Source: Myxococcales bacterium
Lineage (GTDB): Bacteria; Myxococcota_A; Polyangia; Polyangiales; Polyangiaceae
Length of the DNA: 64,000 bases
Direction: 5' to 3'
Assembly (NCBI GenBank): GCA_016712525.1
Contig: JADJQX010000001.1
Coordinates: 1,426,001-1,490,000, forward strand
The translations under genes and the position numbers were made by a program. Every line of letters starts with the position of its first letter. Position 1 is the first letter of the stretch. Below the pieces are notes generated by a model. The model made no database searches and was not told the origin of the DNA. It saw only the letters and a list, made by a program, of their open reading frames with translations. This document shows positions 1-8,307 of this stretch, one piece after another.

Positions 1-2
1 AG

Positions 3-692
3 GAGCTCACGCGGATGGAGCGCGTGGTGGCGCGCGGCACGCAGCTCGAGATCGTCGGAGGCCCGGGCGTCACCATCCGAGAAATCGTCGGCTTCGGGGC
101 CGTCTCGGGCTCGCGCGTGGCGCACCTCCCGTTGGGCGATCTGGCGGAAGGTCAGGTGCGCGACGTGTTCGTGAGGGCCACCGTGAAGGGCATCAAAGAC
201 GGCCGCAACGCCGAGCTGCTCGACGCCAACGTGTCGTACTCGGCGCCCGAGCTCGGGGCCATGACGGCCTCGTCCTTCGCGAAAATGCCCATGTCCGCCG
301 ACGAGGGGCGCCTGAAGGACGCGAGCGTGAGGGAGATCGAGCACGGGTCGACCACCGTCCGGGTCGCCGACGGGATCGTGAAGGCCGTGGCGCTGGCCCG
401 CGCCGGGGATCTCGCGGGCGCGCGGAAGATCCTCGACGCGGCCCAGAAGCTCGCGAAAGAGGGCGAGACGAAGTTCGGGGACAAGGCCCTCGGAGAGAAG
501 GTCGCCGAGATGGCGAAGCTCCGAAAGACCTTGCCCTCGCTCCTTCCTCAGGTCGACGACACGATGCGCAGCGGCATGGGGGGTGGGATGGGTCGGCCGA
601 TGGCGCCGAGGCCCGTCGCGGCGAGCCCCGCCGACGCGATGAGCCTGCGGGCCTCGCACGGTGAGGCGATGAAGCAGCTTCAGGGCCTCTGA
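3..692 (+). CDS. C-terminal part of a VWA-domain-like protein (partial)
   Basis: The frame is open to the left edge, so the start is missing; the first ATG seen (15) is probably internal. The visible ~229 residues have a beta-rich N-terminal half with the phrase LPLGDLAEGQVRDVFVR, which resembles the segment that follows the von Willebrand A domain in myxobacterial VWA proteins, then an alpha-helical TPR-like stretch (AGDLAGARKILDAAQKLAKE) and a Met/Gly/Pro-rich tail. The VWA domain itself lies outside the window, so the family call is by resemblance only. It converges on the next gene, overlapping it by 13 bp. Confidence 0.55.
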   Translation, partial: ELTRMERVVARGTQLEIVGGPGVTIREIVGFGAVSGSRVAHLPLGDLAEGQVRDVFVRATVKGIKDGRNAELLDANVSYSAPELGAMTASSFAKMPMSADEGRLKDASVREIEHGSTTVRVADGIVKAVALARAGDLAGARKILDAAQKLAKEGETKFGDKALGEKVAEMAKLRKTLPSLLPQVDDTMRSGMGGGMGRPMAPRPVAASPADAMSLRASHGEAMKQLQGL

Positions 693-1426
693 GCCTTCGC
701 CGCCGCCACGCGCTCCGCTTCACGTAGCAGCTCGCGGAGGCGCTTTTTGTCGGGGATGTACGCCTCCACGGCCACGTGGCCCCAGCCCCACGGAGTCTCC
801 CCCGCGTGGTGCTTCGCTCGGTACGCGGGCGAGGCCAAGCGGAGCTTCGTGAAGGCGCACGTGCGTTCCCTCGGGTTCGGGAGCTCGTAGGAGAGAGGCT
901 CCGTCGCCACGTACACGAAGGCCTCGCCGCGGCGCACGAGCCATCGCCCGTCGGCGAGGGGGCGATGATCGCGCGAGGCCCGCTGCTGCCTCGCGAGCTC
1001 ACGGAGCAGCCCCGTGCGTGGGCACACGTAGAGGACGCTGCGCCGCCGCCGGTAGAGCCCGAGGGCCGTCCCCTGCGCGGTGAAGAGCCTGCCATCGTGT
1101 TCGATCACGTGGAGCTCGACGAAGTCGTCGACGTGGTCGCGCACGTGCTGCTTCACGGCGTTGTTCGGAGAGAGGTGCTCCGAGAGCTCGGAGTACACCC
1201 GGTCCCAGGGCCTACCGACCTGCTGGCCGAGCCATCGACGGAGCGGCGCGAGGTTCTCGGCCAGCCATTTGGTCCGGTATCTCGTGCCGTAGGGCTCGAC
1301 GAGGGCAGAGCCGTCGAGGGCCCCCGCGCTCATTTTCGCGCGGGGGTACGAAGGAGCCTTTCGCCCGTGGCGGCCGCGGTAACCCCGAGGTCGCTCGAGC
1401 AAGAGCTCGAACATGTCTGAGCGCAT
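680..1426 (-). CDS. Conserved hypothetical protein
   Basis: A 248-residue soluble protein, Arg- and Tyr-rich, with the conserved-looking block SELSEHLSPNNAVKQHVRDH and the phrase LAPLRRWLGQQVGRPWDRVY. Similar uncharacterised proteins occur in myxobacteria and planctomycetes, as far as I recall; no enzymatic motif is visible. I start it at the ATG at 1426 (MRSDMFELLLERPR); a longer reading to 1504 is Arg-rich and looks non-coding. A second ATG four codons in is also possible. Its 3' end overlaps the convergent VWA-like gene by 13 bp. Confidence 0.7.
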   Translation of the reverse strand: MRSDMFELLLERPRGYRGRHGRKAPSYPRAKMSAGALDGSALVEPYGTRYRTKWLAENLAPLRRWLGQQVGRPWDRVYSELSEHLSPNNAVKQHVRDHVDDFVELHVIEHDGRLFTAQGTALGLYRRRRSVLYVCPRTGLLRELARQQRASRDHRPLADGRWLVRRGEAFVYVATEPLSYELPNPRERTCAFTKLRLASPAYRAKHHAGETPWGWGHVAVEAYIPDKKRLRELLREAERVAAAKAQRP

Positions 1427-1657
1427 GACGTCACTCCACGCACGCGCGCGGGGCCGCCCTTGGGCAGCAGGCGCGCGTGCTTGCACACGTGCACACCTCT
1501 CCACGGCGTGACTCGGCCAACGGGAGCCACGGGAGAGACGTTCAAAAATGAGGTGCGGGGAGGATGGCCACCGAGGGCGGCCGCATGGGAGTCTCGCTTC
1601 GACGAGGGCCTGGGGCGAAGATTCAACCCTTGGACGAGATTCGTCCGCGGCCGTGTG

Positions 1658-2893
1658 TCAGCCGGCGCGCCTGCGACGGACGAGGCCGGCGGCGAGGGCG
1701 AGGCCGAGCGCTACGAGTGGAAACCGGAGGGCGCTCGTGCCTCGATCCGGGGCGCCGCTGGCCGCGCACGCGTTCGTCGGGCCGTACTGAACGCTGCCTG
1801 GTCCCGTGCTCGCTGGCGGGGTGAGGAGGGCCGTCGTCACCTCGCCGCCGCGCCGGACCTCGAAGGTGCGGAGGTTCGTCCGACGTTCGAGAGCGCCGAA
1901 GAGGCACGCGCGCTCGTTGCAGGCGCCGGTCATCGGGCCCTCGACGCCGAGGTCCGTGAGGTTTGCGCCGACGGCGGGCGCGCCGGCCGTGGCGCGCTCG
2001 AGCGCGTTCCACGAGGTGTCCGTGAGGCGCGCGTTCTCGTACCGGAGGACGTGGACGTCGGGTCCACCCGCGGAGAAGGCGTCGGCCACGAGCCCGACGG
2101 TCCCGGCCGGGAGCTCCCGCGCCGGGCCGACGGTGCCGTCGACGTCGAGCCGCACGACCTGCGTGGGCTCCGTGAGCGGACTTTTGGAACGAGCGACGAG
2201 CAGCGCACCGCCGGACGTCGCGACGACCTCGAGGGCGCGGCCCGTGGCGGCGATGGCGACGCGTGTCGGTGCGGCTCCGGAGGGCCTCCCATCGCTCGTG
2301 AGGTACTCCACACGGGCGCCGCTGCGGGTCGGATAGACGAGCACGACTCGATCGCCCAGCCGTCCGAGCACGGCCTCACCGGTCGCCTCGGGGGTGTCGA
2401 ACGCGCCGCGGGGCCCGTCCACGTCTCCGACCTGCACGTTGCCCGTGAGGCTCATCGCGATGACCGTGCGCGCGCCGAACGTGAGCGCCAGTGCTCCACG
2501 CGCGCCCCACGCGGACTCGCGACGGTCACGAGCCCCCCACGAGGGCGGCGCGCCAACGTCGGCGAAGAAGGTCGTGACCGCCCCGTCGGCGCTGGCGTAC
2601 GCGAGCTGCAAATCGCCGCCCGGGCTTCTGGCGAGGACGACCTTCGTCGCCGAGCCGGGCGGGCTCGTGATGCCTGGCGCGCCGTCCGTTCGCTCGCGCC
2701 CGGTGGCGAGGGAGTAGGTCGCGCCCGCCGAGGTGGTGAGCGCCACGAAGAACGCGTCGGGGCTCGCGCGCTCGATGGCGAACGAGCCGATCGTCTCGCC
2801 GCGATCGTCTCGGACAGGGGAGTCGGCGGAGGCCGGGGAGGCCGCGAGCGCGGCGAGCGAGAAGGCGAGGAGAGAGACGCGAACGGAGCGCAT
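1658..2893 (-). CDS. Secreted protein with MYXO-CTERM-like tail
   Basis: About 411 residues. A Sec signal peptide (LLAFSLAALAASPASA) is followed by repeated short beta segments such as TKVVLARSPGGDLQLAYA and DRVVLVYPTRSGARVEYL, consistent with a beta-propeller-like exported protein. The C-terminus has a Cys (NACAASG), a hydrophobic helix (FPLVALGLALAAGLV) and RRRRAG, the layout of a MYXO-CTERM surface-sorting tail although the motif is not canonical. I use the ATG at 2893; a GTG lies three codons upstream. Function unknown. Confidence 0.7.
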   Translation of the reverse strand: MRSVRVSLLAFSLAALAASPASADSPVRDDRGETIGSFAIERASPDAFFVALTTSAGATYSLATGRERTDGAPGITSPPGSATKVVLARSPGGDLQLAYASADGAVTTFFADVGAPPSWGARDRRESAWGARGALALTFGARTVIAMSLTGNVQVGDVDGPRGAFDTPEATGEAVLGRLGDRVVLVYPTRSGARVEYLTSDGRPSGAAPTRVAIAATGRALEVVATSGGALLVARSKSPLTEPTQVVRLDVDGTVGPARELPAGTVGLVADAFSAGGPDVHVLRYENARLTDTSWNALERATAGAPAVGANLTDLGVEGPMTGACNERACLFGALERRTNLRTFEVRRGGEVTTALLTPPASTGPGSVQYGPTNACAASGAPDRGTSALRFPLVALGLALAAGLVRRRRAG

Positions 2894-3090
2894 ACCGGCC
2901 ACGTTTGCACCCTCCGTGCCCGCTGGGGCTCTTCCGAAATGTCCCGTGGTATTCGTGGTTTACGGCGAACGTCGGCGACGTGGAGGGGGCATGTGCCATG
3001 CGTGGCACACGCGCGTGGGCGGCGCTCGTCGTGCCCCACTCCGGAGCGTCGAGACGTTGTCGCCGGGGAGATCGCGGCTCAGAGTGCCCC

Positions 3091-3660
3091 ATGGCGAAGC
3101 GGAAGCGGGCGAGCGACCTCGTGCCCCACCCACGGTACGGCGCGGAGTCGGTGGCGTCGGGCGAGGGGCTCTCCGAGGCGACGGTGCGTGCGTCGTACTG
3201 GGGCTACCACGACGCGGTGCTCTACCCCGAGTCGGCGATCGTCGCCGATTGGAGGCGCCAGAATTTCTCGACGTTCCCGCGAGGCACGTACGTCGATCTG
3301 CGCGAGCGCTGCCGTGACTGTGGTCGAGAGTTCCTCTTCTTCGCGCGCGAGCAGAAGCACTGGTACGAAGAGCTCGGGTTCTACGTCGACGCGCGCTGCG
3401 TCCGCTGCCCCGCGTGCCGCAAGACCGAGGGGACGCTCCGGCGCCGCTTCACGCGCTACGCCGAGGCCGTGGCCAAGCGTGAGCTCGACGACGCCGAGCT
3501 CCTGACCGCGCTGGGAGACGCGCTCTTCGTGTGGGAGGCGGGGCTCCTCCGCGACGCGGGCAAGCTCCGGCGCTGGAAGAACCTCGCCGTGCGCAGGCTC
3601 CCTGCGGCCAAGGTCACGGCGCAGCTCGTCGCGACGGTCGCCTCGCTGCCCAGCGCGTGA
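3091..3660 (+). CDS. Zinc-ribbon domain protein (zf-trcl type)
   Basis: About 189 residues starting MAKRKRASDL. The middle carries CRDCGREFLFFAREQKHWYE and CVRCPACRK: two CxxC pairs with the FxxxEQxxWYE phrase that marks the probable zinc-ribbon family PF13451. The frame runs upstream to 2905, but the ATG at 3091 is where the sequence becomes protein-like. The C-terminal half is helical. Likely cytoplasmic; role unknown, nucleic-acid or protein binding is possible. It is followed 80 bp later by a flavoprotein gene on the same strand. Confidence 0.75.
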   Translation: MAKRKRASDLVPHPRYGAESVASGEGLSEATVRASYWGYHDAVLYPESAIVADWRRQNFSTFPRGTYVDLRERCRDCGREFLFFAREQKHWYEELGFYVDARCVRCPACRKTEGTLRRRFTRYAEAVAKRELDDAELLTALGDALFVWEAGLLRDAGKLRRWKNLAVRRLPAAKVTAQLVATVASLPSA

Positions 3661-3739
3661 GCCCTCGACGCCGTCGGCAGGAGCGCGCTCGGCCTTGCCG
3701 GTGGGTTGCACACTCCGAGGCGCGCGCGATACTCGCCTC

Positions 3740-4378
3740 ATGGCGCACAGGCTCACGTCCCACACGGTCGACACGGAAGAGGCGCTGGTCGCCCTGCTCG
3801 GCGAGCCCACGAAGCTCGTCCTCGCCAAGCTCTCCGATCGGCTGAACCCGCTCACGCGCCCCTTCATCGAGCGCTCCCCGTTCGTCTGCGTGGCCACGAG
3901 CGACGCCGAAGGTCGGTGCGACGTGAGCCCCCGAGGCGATCCGCCGGGCTTCGTGAAGATCCTCGACGACGTGACCCTGCTCTTGCCCGAGCGCCCCGGC
4001 AACCGCATCGCCGATACGCTCAAGAACCTGCTCCAGCGGCCGCGCGTGGGGCTCCTCTTTTTCGTCCCCGGCGTCGGGGACAGCTTCCGCGTGAACGGCC
4101 GCGCGACCCTCACCACCGACGAAGCCATGCTTGCCCCGTGCGAGGTCGAGGGCAAAGTCCCGAAGCTCGGCATCATCGTCGACATCGAGGAGGCCTATAC
4201 GCAGTGCTCGAAGGCGTTCCTCCGCTCGTCGCTCTGGGATCCGTCGCGCCACGTCGACCGCTCGGAGCTCGCCACGAACGGGAGCATCTTGCGGGCGATC
4301 CACGGCGAAGGCTTCGACGCCGAGGGGTACGACCGCGAGCGCGCCGCCCGCTACGCGCGCCGTGAAGGCTTCTACTGA
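3740..4378 (+). CDS. PPOX-class FMN-dependent flavoprotein (MSMEG_1061-like)
   Basis: About 212 residues. The segment FIERSPFVCVATSDAEGRCD followed by VSPRGDPPGFV and LLLPERPGNRIADTLKNL is typical of pyridoxamine-5'-phosphate-oxidase-like split-barrel flavoproteins of the MSMEG_1061 family, probably binding FMN and reducing an unknown substrate. RVNGRATLT is the second family block. I chose the ATG at 3740 (MAHRLTSHTV) because the family aligns from just after it. Same strand as the zinc-ribbon gene, probably independently transcribed. Confidence 0.8.
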   Translation: MAHRLTSHTVDTEEALVALLGEPTKLVLAKLSDRLNPLTRPFIERSPFVCVATSDAEGRCDVSPRGDPPGFVKILDDVTLLLPERPGNRIADTLKNLLQRPRVGLLFFVPGVGDSFRVNGRATLTTDEAMLAPCEVEGKVPKLGIIVDIEEAYTQCSKAFLRSSLWDPSRHVDRSELATNGSILRAIHGEGFDAEGYDRERAARYARREGFY

Positions 4379-4470
4379 CCGTGGGGTGGCGCCTGCTACC
4401 CTCGCCATACGGAGCGATCGGAGCGTAGCCACGAGCCGGGCCCCCGCGAGGCTCCGAGAAACGAAGGACG

Positions 4471-5172
4471 ATGATCTACGAGCTTACGATTGCGGGCGCG
4501 GGGCGAAACGCCCTCGGGACCGACGTGATGAACGAGTGCCTCCGAAAGATCGGGGAGGCGGCGGGCCGCCCGCTCCTGCTCACGGGGGAGGGGCCGGCCT
4601 TCTCGGCGGGGCTGAACCTGAAGGAGGTCGCGGCCCTCGATCGCGCGGGCGCCGAGCGGTTCCTGGAGGTGCTCGATCGTCTTGTAGGTGCGCTCTACAC
4701 GTATCCGGGGCCGACCGTCGCCTGGGTGAACGGGCACGCCATCGCGGGCGGGTGCGTGCTCGCGCTCGCGTGCGACTACCGCGTGGCCGCGCCCGACCCG
4801 AGCTGCCTCGTGGGGTTGAACGAGGTGGCGCTCGGACTGCAGTTTCCACCGCGCATCCTCGACCTCGTGCGCCGTCGTGTTCCCTCGCAGCACCTCGAGA
4901 CCGTGGTGCTCGGGGCCGGGCTCTTCGCTCCGGTCGAGGCCCTTCGGCTCGGGCTGCTCGATGCGGTCCGCGAAGACGCCGAGGCCCACGCGAGGGCACG
5001 CCTCGCCGAGCTCGCGGCCCATCCGCTCGAGGCGTACGCCGCCGCGAAGCACGCCATTCGCCCTCCCCTCGGTGCTACGGCGAAGGAGCTCGCCGCCTTC
5101 GACGGGACGGGCCTCGCGAGCTGGGTCTCCCCGGAGCTCAAAGCGAGGATCGCGAAGGTGCTTCGGCGCTGA
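4471..5172 (+). CDS. Enoyl-CoA hydratase/isomerase family protein
   Basis: A crotonase-fold protein of 233 residues, slightly short for the family (about 255). The first oxyanion-hole segment is GPAFSAGLNLKEV, the second AIAGGCVLALACDYRVA, and GLNEVALGLQFPP holds a Glu at the usual second catalytic position. This fits hydration or isomerisation of an acyl-CoA thioester; the substrate cannot be told. The N-terminal strand is abbreviated. A perfect inverted repeat 40 bp after the stop looks like its terminator. Confidence 0.85.
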   Translation: MIYELTIAGAGRNALGTDVMNECLRKIGEAAGRPLLLTGEGPAFSAGLNLKEVAALDRAGAERFLEVLDRLVGALYTYPGPTVAWVNGHAIAGGCVLALACDYRVAAPDPSCLVGLNEVALGLQFPPRILDLVRRRVPSQHLETVVLGAGLFAPVEALRLGLLDAVREDAEAHARARLAELAAHPLEAYAAAKHAIRPPLGATAKELAAFDGTGLASWVSPELKARIAKVLRR

Positions 5173-5211
5173 GCGCGAGCGGCTGCCGCGAGCCGATGGA
5201 AAGAGGCCGAC

Positions 5212-5229
5212 GATTCGACGTTGGCCTCT
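5212..5229 (+). terminator. Hairpin after the enoyl-CoA hydratase gene
   Basis: AGAGGCC (5212-5218) and GGCCTCT (5223-5229) form a 7-bp stem. It lacks a T run on this strand. A close relative sits at 50619-50653 after another plus-strand gene, so the two may be copies of one terminator type. Confidence 0.5.
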
Positions 5230-5249
5230 CCGCGCGGCGCGACGACGAC

Positions 5250-5510
5250 AAAAAAAGGCCCGCTCGGTCGCGCCGGAGGGGAGGGGTGGCGGACCGAACG
5301 GGCGGTCTCTCGTGAGGGGCACGAGAGAAGAGATCGGCAGGCATCGAGCGGTTGGGGGGGGATGACCGCCCGACGCCTACCTGGCCCTCGTTATTGCGAG
5401 GCTCGTGCCACATCCGCGGCTCGAGATATCGAAGGGTTGGAGCGCCCCACGACAGCCGCGAGTTGCGAAGCTGCACGGAGGAGGATTGCAGGTTGCAGTC
5501 CCGCAACGCC
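5250..5510 (-). ncRNA. Structured RNA, copy 1 (paralogue of the element at 6174-6435)
   Basis: Read on the minus strand this ~260-nt element starts with a hairpin closed by GTTGCG/CGCAAC (5507-5502 with 5467-5462), has a middle domain, then a 9-bp hairpin TCTCTCGTG/CACGAGAGA (5328-5306) and ends in a 12-bp GC-rich stem (5303-5292 with 5269-5258, one C-A mismatch) followed by seven T (5256-5250), i.e. a factor-independent terminator. The terminator loop reads CCACCCCTCCCCTC, which is anti-Shine-Dalgarno-like. A second copy lies 0.9 kb away with compensatory base changes in the stems. No promoter was identified. It runs divergently from the NADAR gene. It matches no RNA family I recognise. Confidence 0.7.
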
Positions 5511-5628
5511 GAGAGCTGCGTCGCCTGCTCCCCACGATCGTGTTCGCGGAGATCCGTTCGCTCGGAACGCGACGGGGCGCGCGCAAAAGGACCTTGACCC
5601 CATAAAGAGTCATGGTAACTCTTTCTTC

Positions 5629-6201
5629 GTGAATCGCGCAGACCTCATTCGCCGTACCGCTGCCGGAGAGTCGTTCAAGTGGCTCTTCTTCTGGGGGCAC
5701 ACCCCGAAGACCCCCGGGCGTGTCGATGCGTCCTGTCTCAGCCAGTGGTATCCGGCCTCCTTCGAGCTGGACGGTGTTCGATACGCGACTGCCGAGCACG
5801 CCATGATGGCAGAGAAGGCGCGCCTCTTCGGAGACGACGAGGCCGTCGCCCGTGTGCTCGTCGCGAAGTCGCCAGCAGAAGCGAAGGCCATCGGACGGGA
5901 GGTCCGTGGCTACGTCGATGAGGTGTGGGCAGCCAAGCGCGAAACCGCGGTACTGCGGGGAAACGTGGCCAAGTTCGACGCGAGCGACGCGCTCCGCGAG
6001 TATCTGCTGTCTACGGGCGAGCGGATCCTGGTCGAGGCCTCGCCGCGCGATACCGTATGGGGAATCGGGCTTGGTGGCGCCAACCCAGCGGCGCAGGACC
6101 CGTCACGCTGGCGAGGTCAGAACCTGCTCGGGTTCGCGCTCATGGAGGCGCGGCGCATCCTCCGCGAAAGGACAAAAAAAGACCCGCTCGATCACACCTG
6201 A
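5629..6201 (+). CDS. NADAR domain protein (YbiA/RibX-like N-glycosidase or ADP-ribosylglycohydrolase)
   Basis: About 190 residues matching the NADAR fold throughout: KWLFFWGHTP, SQWYPASFELDGVRYATAEH, AMMAEKARLFGD, and the C-terminal DTVWGIGLGGANPAAQDP with WRGQNLLG. Known members cleave N-glycosidic bonds, either in riboflavin-pathway intermediates or ADP-ribose from guanine in DarT-NADAR systems. No DarT or rib gene is adjacent. The first plausible start is GTG 5629 and there is no Shine-Dalgarno; TTGACC at 5593-5598 and TAACTC at 5616-5621 (17-bp spacing) could give a leaderless transcript. The last codons and the stop overlap the terminator of the convergent structured RNA copy 2. Confidence 0.85.
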   Translation: MNRADLIRRTAAGESFKWLFFWGHTPKTPGRVDASCLSQWYPASFELDGVRYATAEHAMMAEKARLFGDDEAVARVLVAKSPAEAKAIGREVRGYVDEVWAAKRETAVLRGNVAKFDASDALREYLLSTGERILVEASPRDTVWGIGLGGANPAAQDPSRWRGQNLLGFALMEARRILRERTKKDPLDHT

Positions 6202-6435
6202 GGGGAGGGGTGGCGGATCGAGCGGGCGGTCTCTCGTGAGGTCACGAGAGAAGAGATCGGCAGGCATCGAAAGGTTGGGGGGGGGAAAACCGCCCGACAC
6301 CTGCCTGCCCACGGACATTGCGACGAACATGCCACCTTCGCGCGCAACAAAATCGCGGGCTTGAAGGCCGTCGAATCGGGCTCACCTTGCGATCTTGCAG
6401 GATGCTCGATTGCACCTTGCACTCACGCAAGGCCG
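6174..6435 (-). ncRNA. Structured RNA, copy 2 (paralogue of the element at 5250-5510)
   Basis: On the minus strand: opening hairpin closed by CCTTGCG/CGCAAGG (6432-6426 with 6391-6385), a middle domain, the hairpin TCTCTCGTG/CACGAGAGA with loop ACCT (6251-6230), and a perfect 11-bp terminal stem (6226-6216 with 6193-6183) followed by seven T (6180-6174). Against copy 1, stem pairs change together: GGTC/GACC becomes GATC/GATC in the terminator and G-C becomes C-G in the opening stem. The 5' end overlaps the last codons and stop of the GNAT gene on the same strand, so this copy may be a 3'-UTR-derived RNA. Its terminator overlaps the NADAR gene's 3' end in antisense. Confidence 0.7.
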
Positions 6436-6995
6436 AAATGCCGTGTCGGCAAGGTGAGATTCGCTGGCTCCAGCACGTACCGGCCGGTGGGCGCTCCGTA
6501 GAAATCGGCGTCTCCCTCGTAGCTCATGCCGATGTTCGCCGCGACGCGGAGCGACGCGGTGTTGCCTGGGTCGATGTGTGCGTAGACACGCGAGGCGCCG
6601 AGGTGCTGGAACGCGTAGGCCGCGGCGGCGTGTGCCGCTTCCGTCGCGATGCCCTGCCCCCAGTGAGCGCGCACCACGGTCCATCCGAGCTCCACGTCGT
6701 CGGGCGCCGTCTCACGGAAGAAGGCGCCCACCGTGCCCACGAAGGTCTCCGTCGCGCGGTCCTCGACGGCCCACCATCCTCCGCCCGTGAGGAGCCAAAG
6801 CCCGACGCTCGAGGTGAGCATGCGCCACGCCATGCGGCGATCCACGACGCCTCCCATGTGCGCGGTCGCGATCGGATCGGCGAAGTTTGCCGCGAACGCG
6901 TCGAGGTCGCTGGCGCGGTAGCCGCGGAGCAGGAGGCGGGGCGTCTCCACGCGAGGGACGATGGCCGCGATCTGGGCGTCGGTGGGGAGGATCAT
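6423..6995 (-). CDS. GNAT family N-acetyltransferase (RimJ/RimL-like)
   Basis: 190 residues. ETPRLLLRGYRASDLDAFA at the N-terminus and GWTVVRAHWGQGIATEAAHA (acetyl-CoA-binding loop), then ASRVYAHIDPGNTASLRVAA and GMSYEGDADFYG are the standard blocks of the RimJ/RimL-type acetyltransferases, which acetylate protein N-termini or small amines. Start is the ATG at 6995. Its stop codon lies inside structured RNA copy 2, and the closing stem of that RNA uses the gene's last codons. Confidence 0.85.
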   Translation of the reverse strand: MILPTDAQIAAIVPRVETPRLLLRGYRASDLDAFAANFADPIATAHMGGVVDRRMAWRMLTSSVGLWLLTGGGWWAVEDRATETFVGTVGAFFRETAPDDVELGWTVVRAHWGQGIATEAAHAAAAYAFQHLGASRVYAHIDPGNTASLRVAANIGMSYEGDADFYGAPTGRYVLEPANLTLPTRHFGLA

Positions 6996-7204
6996 GGCGT
7001 CTCTCGAGCGTAGCGCCTCGGGCTGGGGAGAGGACCCGTGAGCGCTCGTCTACGGCCCACGACACGGAAGCGGGGGCCCGACGGGGCGCTTCGTACGTGA
7101 CGATGTGGCATCGGGTGGTCGTTTCGCATCGACTCGGCCACCTGGCGGTGATTTCTGCTACCGCGCGAGGCTCGGATCGTCCGCGTCTCGCCGGGAGCGT
7201 GATC

Positions 7205-8272
7205 ATGAGCGAGATGTGGGTCGCCACTTCGGGGCCGTTCCCCGGCATCGGGTGGCTCCGCGACACCCTCGGAGCCGTCGTAGGAGAGGAGATCGCGTGC
7301 GAGGGGGTGACGATCGCAGAGGCGGATCGGACCACGATCTCGGCCGTGCGCGCGAGGCTTCGCCGGACGAGCTCCACGTTCGAGGTGGGCACCGTCGTCG
7401 TGCTGTCGTCCCCCGACGCGGAGGCCGTCCTCGCGCTCGGAGAGCGATGGATCTCCCTCGCCGGCGGTGCCCTCCTCGCCGGCGAGGGCGAAATCCTCGC
7501 GAAGCGTGCCGCCCCGAAGCGCGGCGCCGCATCCAAGCGGTCCCCTAGGGTGAGGTCGCTCGATCTCTCGATCCCTGACGCGGTCCTCGCGGGGTTCGCC
7601 GCCGAGAAGGCCGACACGGAGCTCCATCCTCGGCGTGAGCCGCGCGTGTCGTCCGCCGCGCTCGCCTCGGCCCTCCCGGAGCCCCGGCCGGCCGTCGGGC
7701 ACTCGCGGTTCGTCCCGTGGGAAACGACGACGCTGGGCTCGGTCACCCTTCGTCGTCGCGCCGCGCACTTCTCGCTCGAGCTCCCGTACGCCGACCTCTC
7801 GCATGGGCACGGGCCCGAGGTGGACGAGGCGACGTGGACGAGCGTGCTCCAGTTTCTATGCGGGCTCGCGCGCGCGACGGACGGAGTTCTCGTACGGTCC
7901 CGTGGGCTGCCAGACGAGCGTCGGGTCGATTTCTCGCCCGAGCTGCCGCTCCCCGCGAGCCTCACCCCGCCCGTGGTCGCCTCGCCGCCGCCTGCTGGCT
8001 ACGGAGCCATTCTTCCTCGGATCATCACGGCCGGGACGGGGCGCATGATCGTCACGGGCCATCGCGTCCGCATCTCGTGGAGGGTCGGAGAGCGCGCCGG
8101 AGAGGACGTGGTCGAGGTCGGGCCGCCGCTCCTCGAGCCCCTCAACGGCACGAAGGTGGGAGCCAAGATCGTCCTCACCGTGATCTCCCCGCGCAACCTC
8201 GGAGCGGGTGTTCCCCCCTGCCCGGACGCACCGAGCGTCGACCTGGAGCTCGAGCTCCTCGCCATCGTCTGA
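7205..8272 (+). CDS. Hypothetical protein
   Basis: About 355 residues beginning MSEMWVATSGPFPG. No domain recognised. The codon pattern (strong G/C third positions) supports coding. It has an N-terminal region of alternating strands and helices, a basic linker (KRAAPKRGAASKRSPRVRS) near residues 100-118, and a beta-rich C-terminal half ending NLGAGVPPCPDAPSVDLELE. No signal peptide, so probably cytoplasmic. The open frame continues upstream to 6887 over the divergent GNAT gene, but that part is not protein-like. A hairpin follows the stop. Confidence 0.6.
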   Translation: MSEMWVATSGPFPGIGWLRDTLGAVVGEEIACEGVTIAEADRTTISAVRARLRRTSSTFEVGTVVVLSSPDAEAVLALGERWISLAGGALLAGEGEILAKRAAPKRGAASKRSPRVRSLDLSIPDAVLAGFAAEKADTELHPRREPRVSSAALASALPEPRPAVGHSRFVPWETTTLGSVTLRRRAAHFSLELPYADLSHGHGPEVDEATWTSVLQFLCGLARATDGVLVRSRGLPDERRVDFSPELPLPASLTPPVVASPPPAGYGAILPRIITAGTGRMIVTGHRVRISWRVGERAGEDVVEVGPPLLEPLNGTKVGAKIVLTVISPRNLGAGVPPCPDAPSVDLELELLAIV

Positions 8273-8281
8273 CCGGGCCCA

Positions 8282-8300
8282 CGAGGCCGTACCGGCCTCG
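8282..8300. terminator. Bidirectional hairpin between convergent genes
   Basis: Perfect 8-bp stem CGAGGCCG/CGGCCTCG with a 3-nt loop, lying between the stops at 8272 (plus) and 8308 (minus). No T run. Confidence 0.6.
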
Positions 8301-8307
8301 CGACGCT

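Noticed and set aside
5250..6435. Retron-type msr-msd RNA
   Set aside because: No reverse transcriptase gene nearby; the elements end in ordinary intrinsic terminators.
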